Shown here piece after piece: positions 42,112 through 51,454 of a stretch of 64,000 nucleotides of DNA (positions are counted from its first letter, which is position 1; every line of letters begins with the position of its first letter). The position numbers were made by a program, and so were the translations under genes. Origin of the DNA: RYN-133 sp963785425 (GTDB taxonomy: Bacteria > Actinomycetota > Actinomycetes > Mycobacteriales > Jatrophihabitantaceae); assembly GCA_963785425.1 (NCBI GenBank), contig CAWAVG010000012.1, positions 70,450-134,449 on the forward strand. Direction: 5' to 3'. The notes beneath the pieces are model-generated. The model worked only from the letters and a program-made list of their open reading frames with translations. It had not been told where the DNA came from and searched no databases.

Positions 42112-42588
42112 ATGACTCCTGATGACGGTGCCGACTTCGCCCGCGTCGTTCGCGCCGAGCGCGACATCGCCGCACCCGCCGCACGGCTGTTCGAGCTGAT
42201 CGCCGATCCGGCCCGGCAACCGCAGTGGGACGGCAACGAGAACCTGGCCGAGGCGGCTGGCGGCCAGCGGGTGCACGCCGTCGGCGACGTCTTCGTGATG
42301 AGGCTGACCAGCGGGGCGACGCGCGAGAACCACGTCGTCGAGTTCGACGAGCCCCGTCGCATCGCCTGGCGGCCGAGCGAACCCGGCGCTGCTCCGCCGG
42401 GGCACCTTTGGCGTTGGGAGCTCACGCCGCTCGATGACGGGGCGACCCATGTCGTCCACACCTACGACTGGTCGCAACTTTCCGAGCCGAAGCGCATCGA
42501 GCGGGCCAAGGCGACGACACCGGACAAGCTGCGCGCCTCTCTCGACCGGCTCGCCGAGCTGGCCGAGCGCGAAGCCAGCGTGCACTAG
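42112..42588 (+). CDS. SRPBCC (START-like) family protein
   Basis: A 158-residue helix-grip protein: VVRAERDIAAPAARLFELIADPARQPQWDG is the typical first strand and helix, and WELTPLDDGATHVVHTYDWSQ the long C-terminal strands. The family binds hydrophobic ligands; ligand unknown. ATG 42112 is chosen as the first start after the divergent GGDEF gene; the longer open frame upstream is antisense to that gene. Confidence 0.78.
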   Translation: MTPDDGADFARVVRAERDIAAPAARLFELIADPARQPQWDGNENLAEAAGGQRVHAVGDVFVMRLTSGATRENHVVEFDEPRRIAWRPSEPGAAPPGHLWRWELTPLDDGATHVVHTYDWSQLSEPKRIERAKATTPDKLRASLDRLAELAEREASVH

Positions 42589-42594
42589 CGCCGA

Positions 42595-43543
42595 TCAGTC
42601 CGACGCGGCGCGGGCGAGATCGGCGGCGCCGATCAGCCCCGCATCCGGGCCGAGCGCGACCTGGCGGATCTCGGCGACCGGGCGGAAGCCGCGGCCGGTC
42701 AGCGTGTGGCGGTACTCCTGACGTGCGGGGCCGAGCAGCAGTTCACCGGCCGCCGACACTCCCCCGCCGATGACGAACATGGACGGATCGAGCACCGCGG
42801 CGAGGCTGGCCAGTCCCTTGCCGAGCCAGCGGCCCATGTTGGTGCAGATGGAGACTGCCGCGGGGTCGCCCTCGTCCGCCGCGGCGCTGACGATCGGGCC
42901 GTCGATCGCGTCGATGGAGCCGGCCATGCGGACCATGCGCTCGGCCGCCACCGGCGAGTCGGTCGCCAGCTCCCGCGGCGTCACGGGCGAGCGCGCGGCC
43001 GGACGCGTACATCTCCCAACAGCCCCGGTTGCCGCAGGCGCAGATCCGACCGTCGGGCACGACCGTCATGTGCCCGTACTCGCAGGCGATGCCGTACGCG
43101 CCCCGGAAGACGGTGCCGTCGACGATCAGCGCACCGCCGATGCCGGTGCCGAGCGTGACGACGACGACGACCGGCTGACCCGCCGCGACACCGAACCGGT
43201 ATTCGGCCCAGGCAGCAGCGTTGGCGTCGTTCTCGACGACGAGCGGCACGTCGATCCGACGCTCCAGGTCGGCGCGCAAGGGCTCACCGCGCCAGGCGAG
43301 GTGCGGTGAGAACAGCACCGTCGCGTTGTCCGTGCCGACCCATCCCGCGGCGCCGATGCCCACCGCGGCGACCTCGTGCCTGGCTCGCAGCGCGTCGACA
43401 ACGTCGACGATGACCGACTCGGTGTTCTCGGCGTCGTCGCCCGGCGTGGCGCGGCGTTCGCGGTCGATCACCCGCCCGCTCTCGTCGACGACCCCGGCCG
43501 CAACCTTGGTGCCCCCGATGTCGACACCGATGGCGAGCGTCAC
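42595..43543 (-). CDS. ROK-family glucokinase (frame broken once)
   Basis: Two frames give about 315 residues. The first (from 43543) has the phosphate loop GVDIGGTKVAAGVVD, VVENDANAAAWAEY with the catalytic Asp, TLGTGIGGALIVDG, EYGHM and the zinc motif CACGNRGCWE. The second, resumed near 42985 in PVTPRELATDSPVAAERM, runs to DAGLIGAADLARA. It should phosphorylate glucose, giving glucose-6-phosphate. It overlaps the preceding small Cys-motif gene by 4 nt, in an operon led by the ArsA-like ATPase. The shift equals one inserted base. Confidence 0.87.
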
Positions 43544-43891
43544 GGGCTGCTCGAATCGCCGCCGAGGTCGATGCGCTGCACCCGCGGCGCATCCGGCTTC
43601 GATGCGGAGTCGGCGCCAGGCGCAGCCTCGGCGGCCGCGTCGGCGATCGCGCGCAGTGCCGAGGCGAGCGCGGCACCCGCCTCCGTCACACGCGCGGTCA
43701 CTTCGGGCCGCTCACCGCGCAGCACCGCCATGAACTGGCACAGCGGGCACCACTGGCACACCGGCGCGCCCGATCCCGCGTGGCCCTCCGGCGCGGCCGG
43801 AAAGGTCTGGCGCGTCCATTCCTGCATGGACACCGAGCAGGCGTACGGCCTCCTCGGCCAGCGGCGGCCGGGGCGGTTGCTCGTCAGCCAT
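43540..43891 (-). CDS. Conserved actinobacterial protein with CxWCPxC motif (frame broken once)
   Basis: The N-terminus MADEQPPRPPLAEEAVRLLG lies in one frame (from 43891) and QEWTRQTFPAAPEGHAGSGA to the end in another, joined near 43836 by dropping one C. The joined protein of about 116 residues has VCQWCPLCQF, a short Cys motif that may bind metal, then helical AGAALASALRAIADAAAE and a C-terminal RVQRIDLG. This architecture recurs beside ArsA-like genes in actinobacteria (family knowledge); function unknown. It overlaps both neighbours by a few bases. Confidence 0.75.
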
Positions 43892-45092
43892 TGCCCTCAC
43901 CCGTGTCGGCGGTGGGCGACCCGTCCGGATCGGGACGGAAGCGCACGGTCAGCTCGGTGCCGTCGAAGTCGCCGCCGACGACTTCGCAACGGCGCAGCGC
44001 ACTGGGCAGCGTCAGCACCCGCCGGTGGCCCGCGACGGTCAGGATCAGATCGTCGCCGGCCCGGGCGACGTCGACCGCCGACTTCACGGCCAGGGGCAGC
44101 TGCATGGTGAGCACGAAATCGGCGCCGTCCGCGTCGACACGGAGCAGCTGACGCGTCGCTGCGAGCGCGACGGGATCGCCGTCGGCGTAGAGCGCGTCGG
44201 CGACCTCGCGCAGGGCGTCCTGGCCGACCGGCTCGGACGCTCGGTAGGGCAGCTCGCGGACGGGCAGCCCGGCGAACGACTCGCGGATCGAGGCGAGCTG
44301 GGTCTGCTGCGCCCGCGCCCAACCGGCCCGCCACTCGTCCTCGCCGGAGGGGAAGACCCGGTTGGCGATGACGAGATCGACGGTGTACCCGTACAGCGCG
44401 AGCGCGGTGAACGTGCGGCGCGCCTCGGCGGCGACCACGGACTCGGGGGTGAGCACCAGCCGCACCGTCGTGATGCCCGGGTCGCCGAGCAACTGCTGCA
44501 CCGCCGCCAGATCGTCGTTGAGGCGCAGCAACGCCTCGAACAGGTTGTCCGGCGGGATCACCTCGCCGCGCCCGAGCAGCGTCGCGATCGGACGGATGCC
44601 CTTGGCAATACGGCGATGGGCGGGAAAGACCTTCTGCAGGTACCAGCTCAGGGCCCCAGGCAGCGCAAGCAGCCGCAGTGTCTCGGCTGTCGGCGCGCAG
44701 TCGACCACCAGCGCGTCCCAGTCACCGGCGATCGCGAGTTCACGCACCGCGAGCAACGCGAGCACCTCGTCCACACCGGGCAGCACGGTGAGCTCGTCGG
44801 CGGTGATCGGGTCGACGCCGCTGCGCGAGAGCATGTCGACGAGGAAGTTCTGCACATCGCGCCACGCGGCTTCGAACCGGCTCTGGGTGTCGATCTGCAC
44901 CGCCCACAGCGACGGCGCGACCTCGGTCGGCTCGCCGGTCAGCGGCACGTCCAGCGCGTCGGCGAGCGAGTGCGCGATGTCGGTCGACAGCAGCAGCGTC
45001 TTGAGCCCGCGCTCGGCCAGGCGCAGTGCGGTCGCCGACGCCGTCGTCGTCTTGCCCACGCCACCCTTGCCGGTGAAGAGAACGATCCTCAC
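43884..45092 (-). CDS. ArsA/GET3-like ATPase
   Basis: A 402-residue SIMIBI ATPase. The deviant Walker A GKGGVGKTTTA is at residues 8-18, switch I is STDIAHSLADAL, and VVDCAPTAETLRLLALPGAL follows, typical of ArsA/TRC40 proteins. The C-terminal 80 residues (FVLTMQLPLAVKSAVDVARAG) form an alpha-crystallin-like strand domain seen in the actinobacterial Rv2184c branch. Arsenite pump partners are absent, so protein or cofactor handling is more likely than arsenic resistance. It leads an operon with the Cys-motif protein and ROK kinase. Confidence 0.85.
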   Translation of the reverse strand: MRIVLFTGKGGVGKTTTASATALRLAERGLKTLLLSTDIAHSLADALDVPLTGEPTEVAPSLWAVQIDTQSRFEAAWRDVQNFLVDMLSRSGVDPITADELTVLPGVDEVLALLAVRELAIAGDWDALVVDCAPTAETLRLLALPGALSWYLQKVFPAHRRIAKGIRPIATLLGRGEVIPPDNLFEALLRLNDDLAAVQQLLGDPGITTVRLVLTPESVVAAEARRTFTALALYGYTVDLVIANRVFPSGEDEWRAGWARAQQTQLASIRESFAGLPVRELPYRASEPVGQDALREVADALYADGDPVALAATRQLLRVDADGADFVLTMQLPLAVKSAVDVARAGDDLILTVAGHRRVLTLPSALRRCEVVGGDFDGTELTVRFRPDPDGSPTADTGEGNG

Positions 45093-45153
45093 GGGACCAA
45101 CCGTTCCATCAGTCTTGGCCCCGCGAAGCGCCGGTCAGCGTCTACTCCGGTTC

Positions 45154-45588
45154 TCATGCGGACTCGACGCGCTTCTTCAACTCGCGCAGGGCCTGGTCCA
45201 TCACGACGCGCTCGGCCTTGCGCTTGAGCTGACCGAGCATGGGGATGAACAGGTCGACGCTGAGCCAGTACGTGACGTGCGTGCCCCCCTCGGTCGGTTC
45301 GAGGACGTACCGGCCCTCCTGGGCCTTCATCATCTGGCCGCGCACGAGGGTCCACTCCACCATCTCGTTGCCGGTCCACTGGTAGCGCAACTCGTACACG
45401 TCGCGCACCGGCCCGGCCGAGAGCGTGAACTCGACGCGCCGGGCCCGGCCGTCGCTACCCACTTCGAGCACGTCGGCCTTCTTCACCGAGCCGGCCCACG
45501 TCGGGTAGTTGTCGAAGTCGGCGATGACGGCCATGATCGCCGCCTGATCGGCAGCGATGTCGATCGCTTGCGTCGACTGGTCGGCCAT
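45154..45588 (-). CDS. SRPBCC/Coq10-like lipid-binding protein
   Basis: A 144-residue START-like protein: IDIAADQAAIMAVIADFDNYPTW at the N-terminus and YVLEPTEGGTHVTYWLSVDLFIPML before the amphipathic C-terminal helix (KRKAERVVMDQALRELKKRV). This matches the polyketide cyclase/dehydrase family and, by position, Rv2185c. A hydrophobic ligand such as a quinone or lipid is likely. It lies between another SRPBCC-type gene (11 nt upstream) and the ArsA-like gene. Confidence 0.82.
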   Translation of the reverse strand: MADQSTQAIDIAADQAAIMAVIADFDNYPTWAGSVKKADVLEVGSDGRARRVEFTLSAGPVRDVYELRYQWTGNEMVEWTLVRGQMMKAQEGRYVLEPTEGGTHVTYWLSVDLFIPMLGQLKRKAERVVMDQALRELKKRVESA

Positions 45589-45599
45589 GGAGGGACAGG

Positions 45600-46010
45600 C
45601 TACGGGATGCGGGTCGGCGGCCCGGCCAGCCGGGCGATGCGTGCTGGATCGAGGCGATCGGCCAGCGCCCAGAACACCGTCTTCATCCGTACCCGGTACC
45701 GGTGTTCGTAGCGCATCCGCTCGCGCGGGCTGAGCGGGCGACCCACCCCGTTCAGCCGCAGGAAGAAGTGGGCGACCGTTCCGTCGTCGACGTCCTGCAG
45801 CCAGATCTCCATCGATCCGGTCAACCGCCCCCCGGCGGCGGACGACACGGTCCACCGCATGCCCTTCGGCCCGCGCGCCTGCTCGACCTGCAGCGCCAGG
45901 TCCGGCCACCACCGCCGCCAGTTGGCGCGATCAGCCACGTAGGGCGCCAGCACACGGGGCGCCACACCGAACCAGGTGTCGTCGACGACGTCCACGTCGG
46001 GCATCGGCAC
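45600..46010 (-). CDS. SRPBCC-like polyketide cyclase family protein
   Basis: A 136-residue protein with VVDDTWFGVAPRVLAPYVADRANW, WPDLALQVEQARGPKGMRW, WLQDVDDGTVAHFFLRL and a basic C-terminal helix (RYEHRYRVRMKTVFWALAD). The pattern resembles a shortened START-like fold found next to Rv2185c-type genes in actinobacteria. Function unknown. A TATGAC hexamer 11 nt before the ATG may be its promoter. Confidence 0.7.
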   Translation of the reverse strand: MPMPDVDVVDDTWFGVAPRVLAPYVADRANWRRWWPDLALQVEQARGPKGMRWTVSSAAGGRLTGSMEIWLQDVDDGTVAHFFLRLNGVGRPLSPRERMRYEHRYRVRMKTVFWALADRLDPARIARLAGPPTRIP

Positions 46011-46151
46011 AGGGTGTCATAGTGAGCGGGGGCACGCAGGTTAGCGCGACCGGCACCGACGAACTATCGTGACGCGCAGTCGCGGTAACGCACTGTTCTC
46101 ATCCCAGTCCCCCACTGGTTTCCCATTGGACCCGGAAGGACGGCCGCACCG

Positions 46152-47951
46152 GTGCGCGAGTTCCATGTCGCCAGCAGCGTCGCCACGCTCACGATGAGCA
46201 ACATCGCCGACATCGTGTTCGACAACGCGGCCTCCCGTCCCGATCACATCGCCTTGCGCCGGCGCGTGGACGGCACCTGGCGCGACGTCACCGACCGCCA
46301 GTTCGCGGAGGAGGTGATGGGCGCGGCCAAGGGGTTCGTCGCAGCAGGCGTCCAGACGGGCGACCGGGTCGCGGTGATGAGCAAGACCCGGTACGAGTGG
46401 ACGCTCGTCGACTTCGCGCTGTTCTCGGTGGGCGCGGTCGTGGTGCCGATCTACGAGACGTCGAGCGCGGAACAGGTCGAATGGATCCTCTCCGACTCCG
46501 GCGCACGCGGTGTGGTCGTCGAGACCGACGCGCACAAGCAGATCGTCGAGTCGGTGCGCGAGCACGCACCCGATCTCGCGCACATCTGGACGATCGACGA
46601 CGGCGCGGTCGACGCGCTCGTGTCCGAAGGCGCGAACGTCGCCGATGACGACGTGACCAAGCGGCGGCAGGCGGTGACCCTCGACGACACCGCGTCGCTG
46701 ATCTACACCTCCGGCACGACGGGCCGTCCCAAGGGCTGCCGGCTGCTGCACCGCAGCTTCGTCGCCGAGTGCGTCGAACTGCAGACGATCCTGAGCAGCT
46801 TCTTCAACGAGTCGACCGCCACGCTGCTGTTCCTGCCGATCGCGCACGTGTTCGGCCGCGTCATCGAGATCGGTGCGCTGTACGTCGGGTGCACGCTGGG
46901 CCACACCCCGGACGTGTCGAACCTGCTCGACGAACTCGCCGAGTTCAAGCCCACCTTCGTGCTCGCCGTCCCGCGGGTGTTCGAGAAGGTCTACAACGGC
47001 GCGAAGCAGAAGGCTCATGCGTCGGGCAAGGGCAGAATCTTCGACCGTGCGGAGACCGTGGCGATCGCGTACTCCGAGGCGGACGGATCCCCCGCTCTGC
47101 TGCTCAAGGCGCAGCACGCGCTGTTCGACAAGCTCGTCTACTCGAAGCTGCGCGCCGCTCTCGGTGGCGAGTGCATCGCGGCGGTCTCGGGCGGCGCGCC
47201 GCTCGGTGCACGCCTCGGCCACTTCTTCCGCGGCATCGGCGTGACGATCTACGAGGGGTACGGGCTCACCGAGACGACTGCCGGCATCTGCGTGAACCGG
47301 CCCGACTCGATCCGCATCGGCACCGTCGGCCAGCCGGTCGGCGACGTCACCGTGCGCATCGCCGACGACGGTGAGCTGCTCGTGCGCTCGCCGATGGTGT
47401 TCGCCGGGTACTGGCAGAACGACGACGCGACGAAGGAGACGCTGACCGGCGACGGCTGGTTCCACACGGGCGACATCGGCGAGATCGACGATGCCGGGTT
47501 CGTGAAGATCACCGGGCGCAAGAAGGAACTCATCGTCACCGCCGGGGGCAAGAACGTCGCACCGGCCGTGCTCGAGGACAGGGTGCGCTCGCACTGGTTG
47601 GTCAGCCAGTGCTTGGTCGTCGGTGACCAGAAGCCGTTCATCGCGGCCCTCATCACGCTCGACCCCGAGTCGGTGCCGCGCTGGCTGTCCGAGCACGGCA
47701 AGCCCGACGACACCGCGATGGCCGACGTCGTCAGCGATCCGGAGCTGCACGAAGAGATCCAGAAGGCGATCGACGACGCGAACAAGGCGGTGAGCAAGGC
47801 CGAGTCGATCCGCAAGTTCACGGTCCTGGCCGCCGACTGGACCGAGGCGGACGGCCAGCTCACGCCGTCGCTCAAGCTCAAGCGCAATGTCGTGCTCAAG
47901 GAGCAGGCCGACGAGATCGCCGCGCTCTACTCGGGCAGCAGGTCCGACTGA
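46152..47951 (+). CDS. fadD15: Long-chain fatty acyl-CoA/AMP ligase (FadD15-like)
   Basis: A 599-residue adenylate-forming enzyme, the normal length for long-chain acyl-CoA synthetases. The P-loop is IYTSGTTGRPKGC, followed by FLPIAHVFGRVIE, VSGGAPLG, YEGYGLTETTAG, GDGWFHTGDIGEID and ITGRKKELIVTAGGKNVAPA. The absence of a fused transfer domain and the FadD15-like neighbourhood (pimB next to it) favour acyl-CoA formation. The GTG start has no strong ribosome binding site; an ATG at 46194 (MSNIADIV) is a plausible alternative. The 3' end overlaps the convergent pimB-like gene by 25 nt. Confidence 0.93.
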   Translation: MREFHVASSVATLTMSNIADIVFDNAASRPDHIALRRRVDGTWRDVTDRQFAEEVMGAAKGFVAAGVQTGDRVAVMSKTRYEWTLVDFALFSVGAVVVPIYETSSAEQVEWILSDSGARGVVVETDAHKQIVESVREHAPDLAHIWTIDDGAVDALVSEGANVADDDVTKRRQAVTLDDTASLIYTSGTTGRPKGCRLLHRSFVAECVELQTILSSFFNESTATLLFLPIAHVFGRVIEIGALYVGCTLGHTPDVSNLLDELAEFKPTFVLAVPRVFEKVYNGAKQKAHASGKGRIFDRAETVAIAYSEADGSPALLLKAQHALFDKLVYSKLRAALGGECIAAVSGGAPLGARLGHFFRGIGVTIYEGYGLTETTAGICVNRPDSIRIGTVGQPVGDVTVRIADDGELLVRSPMVFAGYWQNDDATKETLTGDGWFHTGDIGEIDDAGFVKITGRKKELIVTAGGKNVAPAVLEDRVRSHWLVSQCLVVGDQKPFIAALITLDPESVPRWLSEHGKPDDTAMADVVSDPELHEEIQKAIDDANKAVSKAESIRKFTVLAADWTEADGQLTPSLKLKRNVVLKEQADEIAALYSGSRSD

Positions 47952-49078
47952 CCCTCGCCCGTGAGCAGCAGGGTGCGCAGCTGCTCCGCGCGCACGTCCC
48001 ACGTCCAGTCCTGCTCGACCCACGCGCGGCCCGCGGCGCCCATTCGCGTGCGCAGCGCCTGATCGCCGAGCAGTTCGACGAGCCGCCCGACCAGCGCGTC
48101 GCGGTCGCGCCCACCGATCACGTGGCCGGTCTCGCCCTCGCGCACGGCCTCCGGCGCACCGCCGGAGTCTCCGGCGACGACGGCGAGCCCGGCTGCCGAC
48201 GCCTCGAGGTACACCATGCCGAGACCTTCGACGTCGAGGCCGCGGCGCCGGGTGCGGCACGGCATCGCGAACACGTCCCCGGCCCGGTAGTGCTCGGGCA
48301 GCTGCGCGTACGGGACGCCGCCGGTGAAGACGACGTGATCGCCGACGCCGCGCTCGGCAGCCAGACCACGCAGGTGCTTCTTGTCCGGCCCCGACCCCAC
48401 CAGCAAGAGCGCGGCGTCCGGGACGGCGCGGCGCACGGCGGGCAGCGCCTCGATGAGCGTGTCCTGGCCCTTGCGCTTGACCAGCCGTGACACGCACACG
48501 ATGACGGGACGGTCGCCGAGGCCGTGCCGCGCGCGTACCGCAGCGCCGTCGATGTCGGGACGGAATGTCTCGACGTCGACTCCAGGTGCGAGCTGGTGCA
48601 ACACAGGGTGGCTCCCGAGCGCGCCGACGATGCGGTCGCGCGTGTACCTGGTGATGTAGGTGACCACGTCGCAGTGGCGGCCGATCGTGCGCAGCGTCCG
48701 GCGCGCGCCCGGCAACATCGCCCAGCCGGTCTCGTGACCGTGCGTGCTCGCAACGACGCGCCGCGCGCCCGCCCGGCGCAGCGCCGGCGCGAGCAGCCCC
48801 AGCGGCGCCGAGGCGCCGAACCAGACCGTCGTCGCGGCGTGCGCGCGCAGCACCTCGACCGTGCGGCGCCGGGCGGCCGGTGTCGGCAGCAGCAACCCGG
48901 TGGGATGCCGCACGACGGGGAACGGCTGCTCGGCGTCGAAGCGGGCCGAGCCTTCGAAGTCGGACGCGTAGACGACGACCGAGCCGCCCGGTTGGCGGCG
49001 CACGAGTTCGTATACGTAGGACTGGATCCCGCCCTGCCGCGGCGGGAAGTCGTTGGTGACGACGAGCGTCGTGGTCAT
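47927..49078 (-). CDS. pimB: GDP-mannose-dependent phosphatidylinositol mannosyltransferase PimB-like (GT4)
   Basis: A 383-residue GT-B enzyme. NDFPPRQGGIQSYVYEL at the N-terminus, STHGHETGWAMLPGAR, VSRLVKRKGQDTLIEALP and EGLGMVYLEASAAGLAVV (E-x7-E) are the GT4 hallmarks and match the PimB'/MgtA-type mannosyltransferases that add the second mannose to phosphatidylinositol monomannoside. Location beside fadD15 repeats the mycobacterial order, which supports PimB. ATG 49078 overlaps the stop of the upstream lipoprotein gene by 4 nt. Confidence 0.88.
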   Translation of the reverse strand: MTTTLVVTNDFPPRQGGIQSYVYELVRRQPGGSVVVYASDFEGSARFDAEQPFPVVRHPTGLLLPTPAARRRTVEVLRAHAATTVWFGASAPLGLLAPALRRAGARRVVASTHGHETGWAMLPGARRTLRTIGRHCDVVTYITRYTRDRIVGALGSHPVLHQLAPGVDVETFRPDIDGAAVRARHGLGDRPVIVCVSRLVKRKGQDTLIEALPAVRRAVPDAALLLVGSGPDKKHLRGLAAERGVGDHVVFTGGVPYAQLPEHYRAGDVFAMPCRTRRRGLDVEGLGMVYLEASAAGLAVVAGDSGGAPEAVREGETGHVIGGRDRDALVGRLVELLGDQALRTRMGAAGRAWVEQDWTWDVRAEQLRTLLLTGEGQSDLLPE

Positions 49079-50430
49079 CGCAGCTGGGCCTGCAGGTAGG
49101 CGCGCCACTGCCGCACGAACGCGTCCTGCGTCTCGTGCAACACCCTGCCGAAGGCCGACGCGACGGCTTCGGCCCGCGGCGCGAGAGCGGTGCCGACGGC
49201 GCGGTAGAAGTGCACGAGACCCGCACGTCCCACGCGTGCGGCGATGGACCGGCAGGCGAGCCAGGCCTGCTCGTACTGCGCGGCGAGCACCGTCCCCGAG
49301 GCCGAGAACGCGCTGTCCGGCGGCAGCGCCGACGGCACCCGTCCGCGCGCGAGCTCGGACCGGAGTTCGCCGGCCGCCGTCGTGACGGGCTGCCCGGTGT
49401 GGAGGTTGGCGACGTACTCCGCGAAACCCTCGGCGAGCCAACGGGGTGTGATGTCAGGTGTGACCGCTGCGGTCGCGAGGTGGGTGATCTCGTGGGTCAG
49501 GACGATGCGCCTGCCCAGCGGGCTCAGTGCGGCGAACGGTGCGGGATTGATCACCAGCCGTTGCCCGTAGGCGCGTCCGGTGCCGGAGTCGATCCCATCG
49601 GTCACCGCCGCGGCCGAGGTCTCGCGGGCGGCCGCCCCGGTCAGTGCCGAATAGGTCGCGGCGTCGGGGGCGACCACGGCCGCGACGCGTTGCGACCAGC
49701 CCGTCCCCCACACGGACGAGACGCTAGCGATGCCGGCGTCGAGCTCACTGGCCAGGCGCTGCAGCGCCGGATCGTCGCCGGGTGGGCCGAGGACGAGACT
49801 GCGGGCCCCGGGCACGGCGACGAGCGGACCGTAGCGCCACGGCCCGACCCAACTCGTGATCGTCTCGCCGATCAGGGCGTCGTCGCCGGCGAGATAGGTG
49901 TGCCCGGCGCGTTCGGTGAATACCAGGTACTGGTCGTGCCGGGTCGGGAGCGGATCGACGCCGCGTAACGCATAGACGAGCGTGACGTGCACGAGCAGCA
50001 CCGGTGCGGCGTACCGCTGCGCCGCCGCCCGGTTCGCCGCCGGATCCGTGATGACGCCGACGATGGCGTAGCGCCATTCGCGCAGCGGAATCCGGGCCAG
50101 GGAGGTGTAGTCGGTGCGCTGCTGCGCGCGGAACAGTGACGACCGCGGGTCGATGTCGGCGAGCAACCGGTTCTGGTCACGGCCGAGGATCGCCCCGGCG
50201 TAGGAGCCGAGCAGGCGGCGCGCCTCGGCCTCGGTCGGCTTGGTCGCCTTGATGGAACCGGTGGCCGACGATCCCGTGCACGCGCCGAGCAGGGCCAGCG
50301 CGGCGCAGAACAGCCCGCAGAGGGCGACGATACGGAGTGGGCCTCGGGTCAGCGGCTCAGCCGACCAGGCGGGTGGCCCCGACGAAGTCGTTCCGGAACG
50401 ACTCGGTCGACACGACCTGGACGTCCTCAC
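49075..50430 (-). CDS. Lipoprotein with gluzincin-like HExxH site (Rv2189c position)
   Basis: About 425-451 residues. A hydrophobic signal ends in the lipobox LGAC, followed by a Ser/Thr linker. The C-terminal half has LTHEITHLATAA and, 21 residues on, LAEGFAEYVANL, a His-Glu-x-x-His plus Glu arrangement typical of MA-clan metallopeptidases (peptidase-MA-like family). The start is uncertain: GTG 50430 is the only standard in-frame start but adds 27 residues antisense-like in character before the signal; a CTG at 50352, five bases after the NlpC stop, would give a normal lipoprotein signal. A frame error near the start is possible. Confidence 0.75.
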   Translation of the reverse strand: MRTSRSCRPSRSGTTSSGPPAWSAEPLTRGPLRIVALCGLFCAALALLGACTGSSATGSIKATKPTEAEARRLLGSYAGAILGRDQNRLLADIDPRSSLFRAQQRTDYTSLARIPLREWRYAIVGVITDPAANRAAAQRYAAPVLLVHVTLVYALRGVDPLPTRHDQYLVFTERAGHTYLAGDDALIGETITSWVGPWRYGPLVAVPGARSLVLGPPGDDPALQRLASELDAGIASVSSVWGTGWSQRVAAVVAPDAATYSALTGAAARETSAAAVTDGIDSGTGRAYGQRLVINPAPFAALSPLGRRIVLTHEITHLATAAVTPDITPRWLAEGFAEYVANLHTGQPVTTAAGELRSELARGRVPSALPPDSAFSASGTVLAAQYEQAWLACRSIAARVGRAGLVHFYRAVGTALAPRAEAVASAFGRVLHETQDAFVRQWRAYLQAQLR

Positions 50431-51436
50431 CCGGCTCGGGGGCGGACACCATCATCCCGTTGCCGATGTAGATCGTGACGTGCCCGATCGGCTGGTAGAA
50501 GAACATGAGGTCGCCCGGCTGCAGCTGGTCGTAGGACACGTGGTGGCCGTAGCTGTACTGGTTGGCCGCGGAGTGCGGCAGGCTCACCCCGCCCTGCTGC
50601 CACGAGGCCATCGTCAGTCCCGAGCAGTCGAACGAGTCCGGACCGGCGGAGCCCCACACGTAGGGCTTGCCGACCTGGGCGAGCGCGAACCGCACCGCAG
50701 CGCGCGCCTGGGCCGACGAGGCGTGCACCGCATTGGCCGTCATCGCGGTCGCCGCACCGGCCGAGATCGCCGCACCCTGCCGGGCCGCCCAGAGCGCGCG
50801 CTGCTGCTGGTTGAGCGACGAGAGCAGTTTGGTGTACATGGCGATCTGGTGCTGGGTCGCGGTGTGCTGGCGGCTCAGCGCGGCGCGCGTCTGCTCCGCC
50901 TGCGCATAGAGGTTGTCGGCATTGATCTTGGCGAGCTTCGCCTGCTTCTGGATGGCGGCGAAGGAACTCACGACCTGCGCGTTGTGCTGCGAGATCATCG
51001 ACAAGGTGTCGAGCTGGTCGAGGTAGTTCGAGCCACTGTCGCTGGACAGCAAGGCGCCGGTGGCGCTGAAGGTGCCACCCTCGTACTGCGCCGCGGCACT
51101 CTGCGCGAGCTGCCGCTCGGCCTTGTCGAGGCGCCGCTGCGCAGCGCGGTACGCCTCGCTCGCGTGTGCGGCCGCCCGCTTCTTGGCGTGATAGGCGTTG
51201 TTGGCCTGGTTGTACTTCTCGACGATCTGGTCGTTCTCGCGGGCGAGGGTCGACAACCGCTGCTGGACCGAGTGGATCCGGGGCGCGATCGCGGTGTGCG
51301 GGGTTGCCGACGCGACCGTGGGAATCGTGAGGGCAGCGGTCGCCAGCACTGTGGACGCCGCGACCAGCCGGAGGTGACGGCGACCCGGGCCACTGTTCGG
51401 CCGGTCCGTCGATGGACGTGCGTGACGAAACGCCAT
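50357..51436 (-). CDS. NlpC/P60 peptidoglycan endopeptidase with coiled-coil domain (Rv2190c/RipC-like)
   Basis: A 359-residue exported enzyme: signal peptide (LRLVAASTVLATAALTIPTVASA), a long coiled coil (residues about 50-215, VQQRLSTLARENDQIVEKYN), and the NlpC/P60 domain with the catalytic Cys in DSFDCSGLTMASW, His in PIGHVTIYIGNG and the PGDLMFFYQ strand. It cuts stem peptides during cell-wall remodelling. Its mRNA has a leader of about 245 nt with a ydaO-type c-di-AMP riboswitch, and AAGGAG precedes the ATG. Located as Rv2190c in mycobacteria. Confidence 0.93.
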   Translation of the reverse strand: MAFRHARPSTDRPNSGPGRRHLRLVAASTVLATAALTIPTVASATPHTAIAPRIHSVQQRLSTLARENDQIVEKYNQANNAYHAKKRAAAHASEAYRAAQRRLDKAERQLAQSAAAQYEGGTFSATGALLSSDSGSNYLDQLDTLSMISQHNAQVVSSFAAIQKQAKLAKINADNLYAQAEQTRAALSRQHTATQHQIAMYTKLLSSLNQQQRALWAARQGAAISAGAATAMTANAVHASSAQARAAVRFALAQVGKPYVWGSAGPDSFDCSGLTMASWQQGGVSLPHSAANQYSYGHHVSYDQLQPGDLMFFYQPIGHVTIYIGNGMMVSAPEPGEDVQVVSTESFRNDFVGATRLVG

Positions 51437-51454
51437 GTGGTGGCGAAACTCCTT

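Noticed and set aside
43884..45092. Arsenic resistance operon led by ArsA
   Set aside because: No ArsB, ArsR, ArsD or ArsC gene is nearby, and the C-terminal domain fits the Rv2184c-like branch of unknown function.
46041..49226. A 1061-residue open frame on the minus strand opposite fadD15 and overlapping the pimB-like gene
   Set aside because: It is Arg/Ala/Pro/His-rich noise typical of antisense frames in GC-rich DNA; both real genes on this stretch have clear motifs and proper starts.
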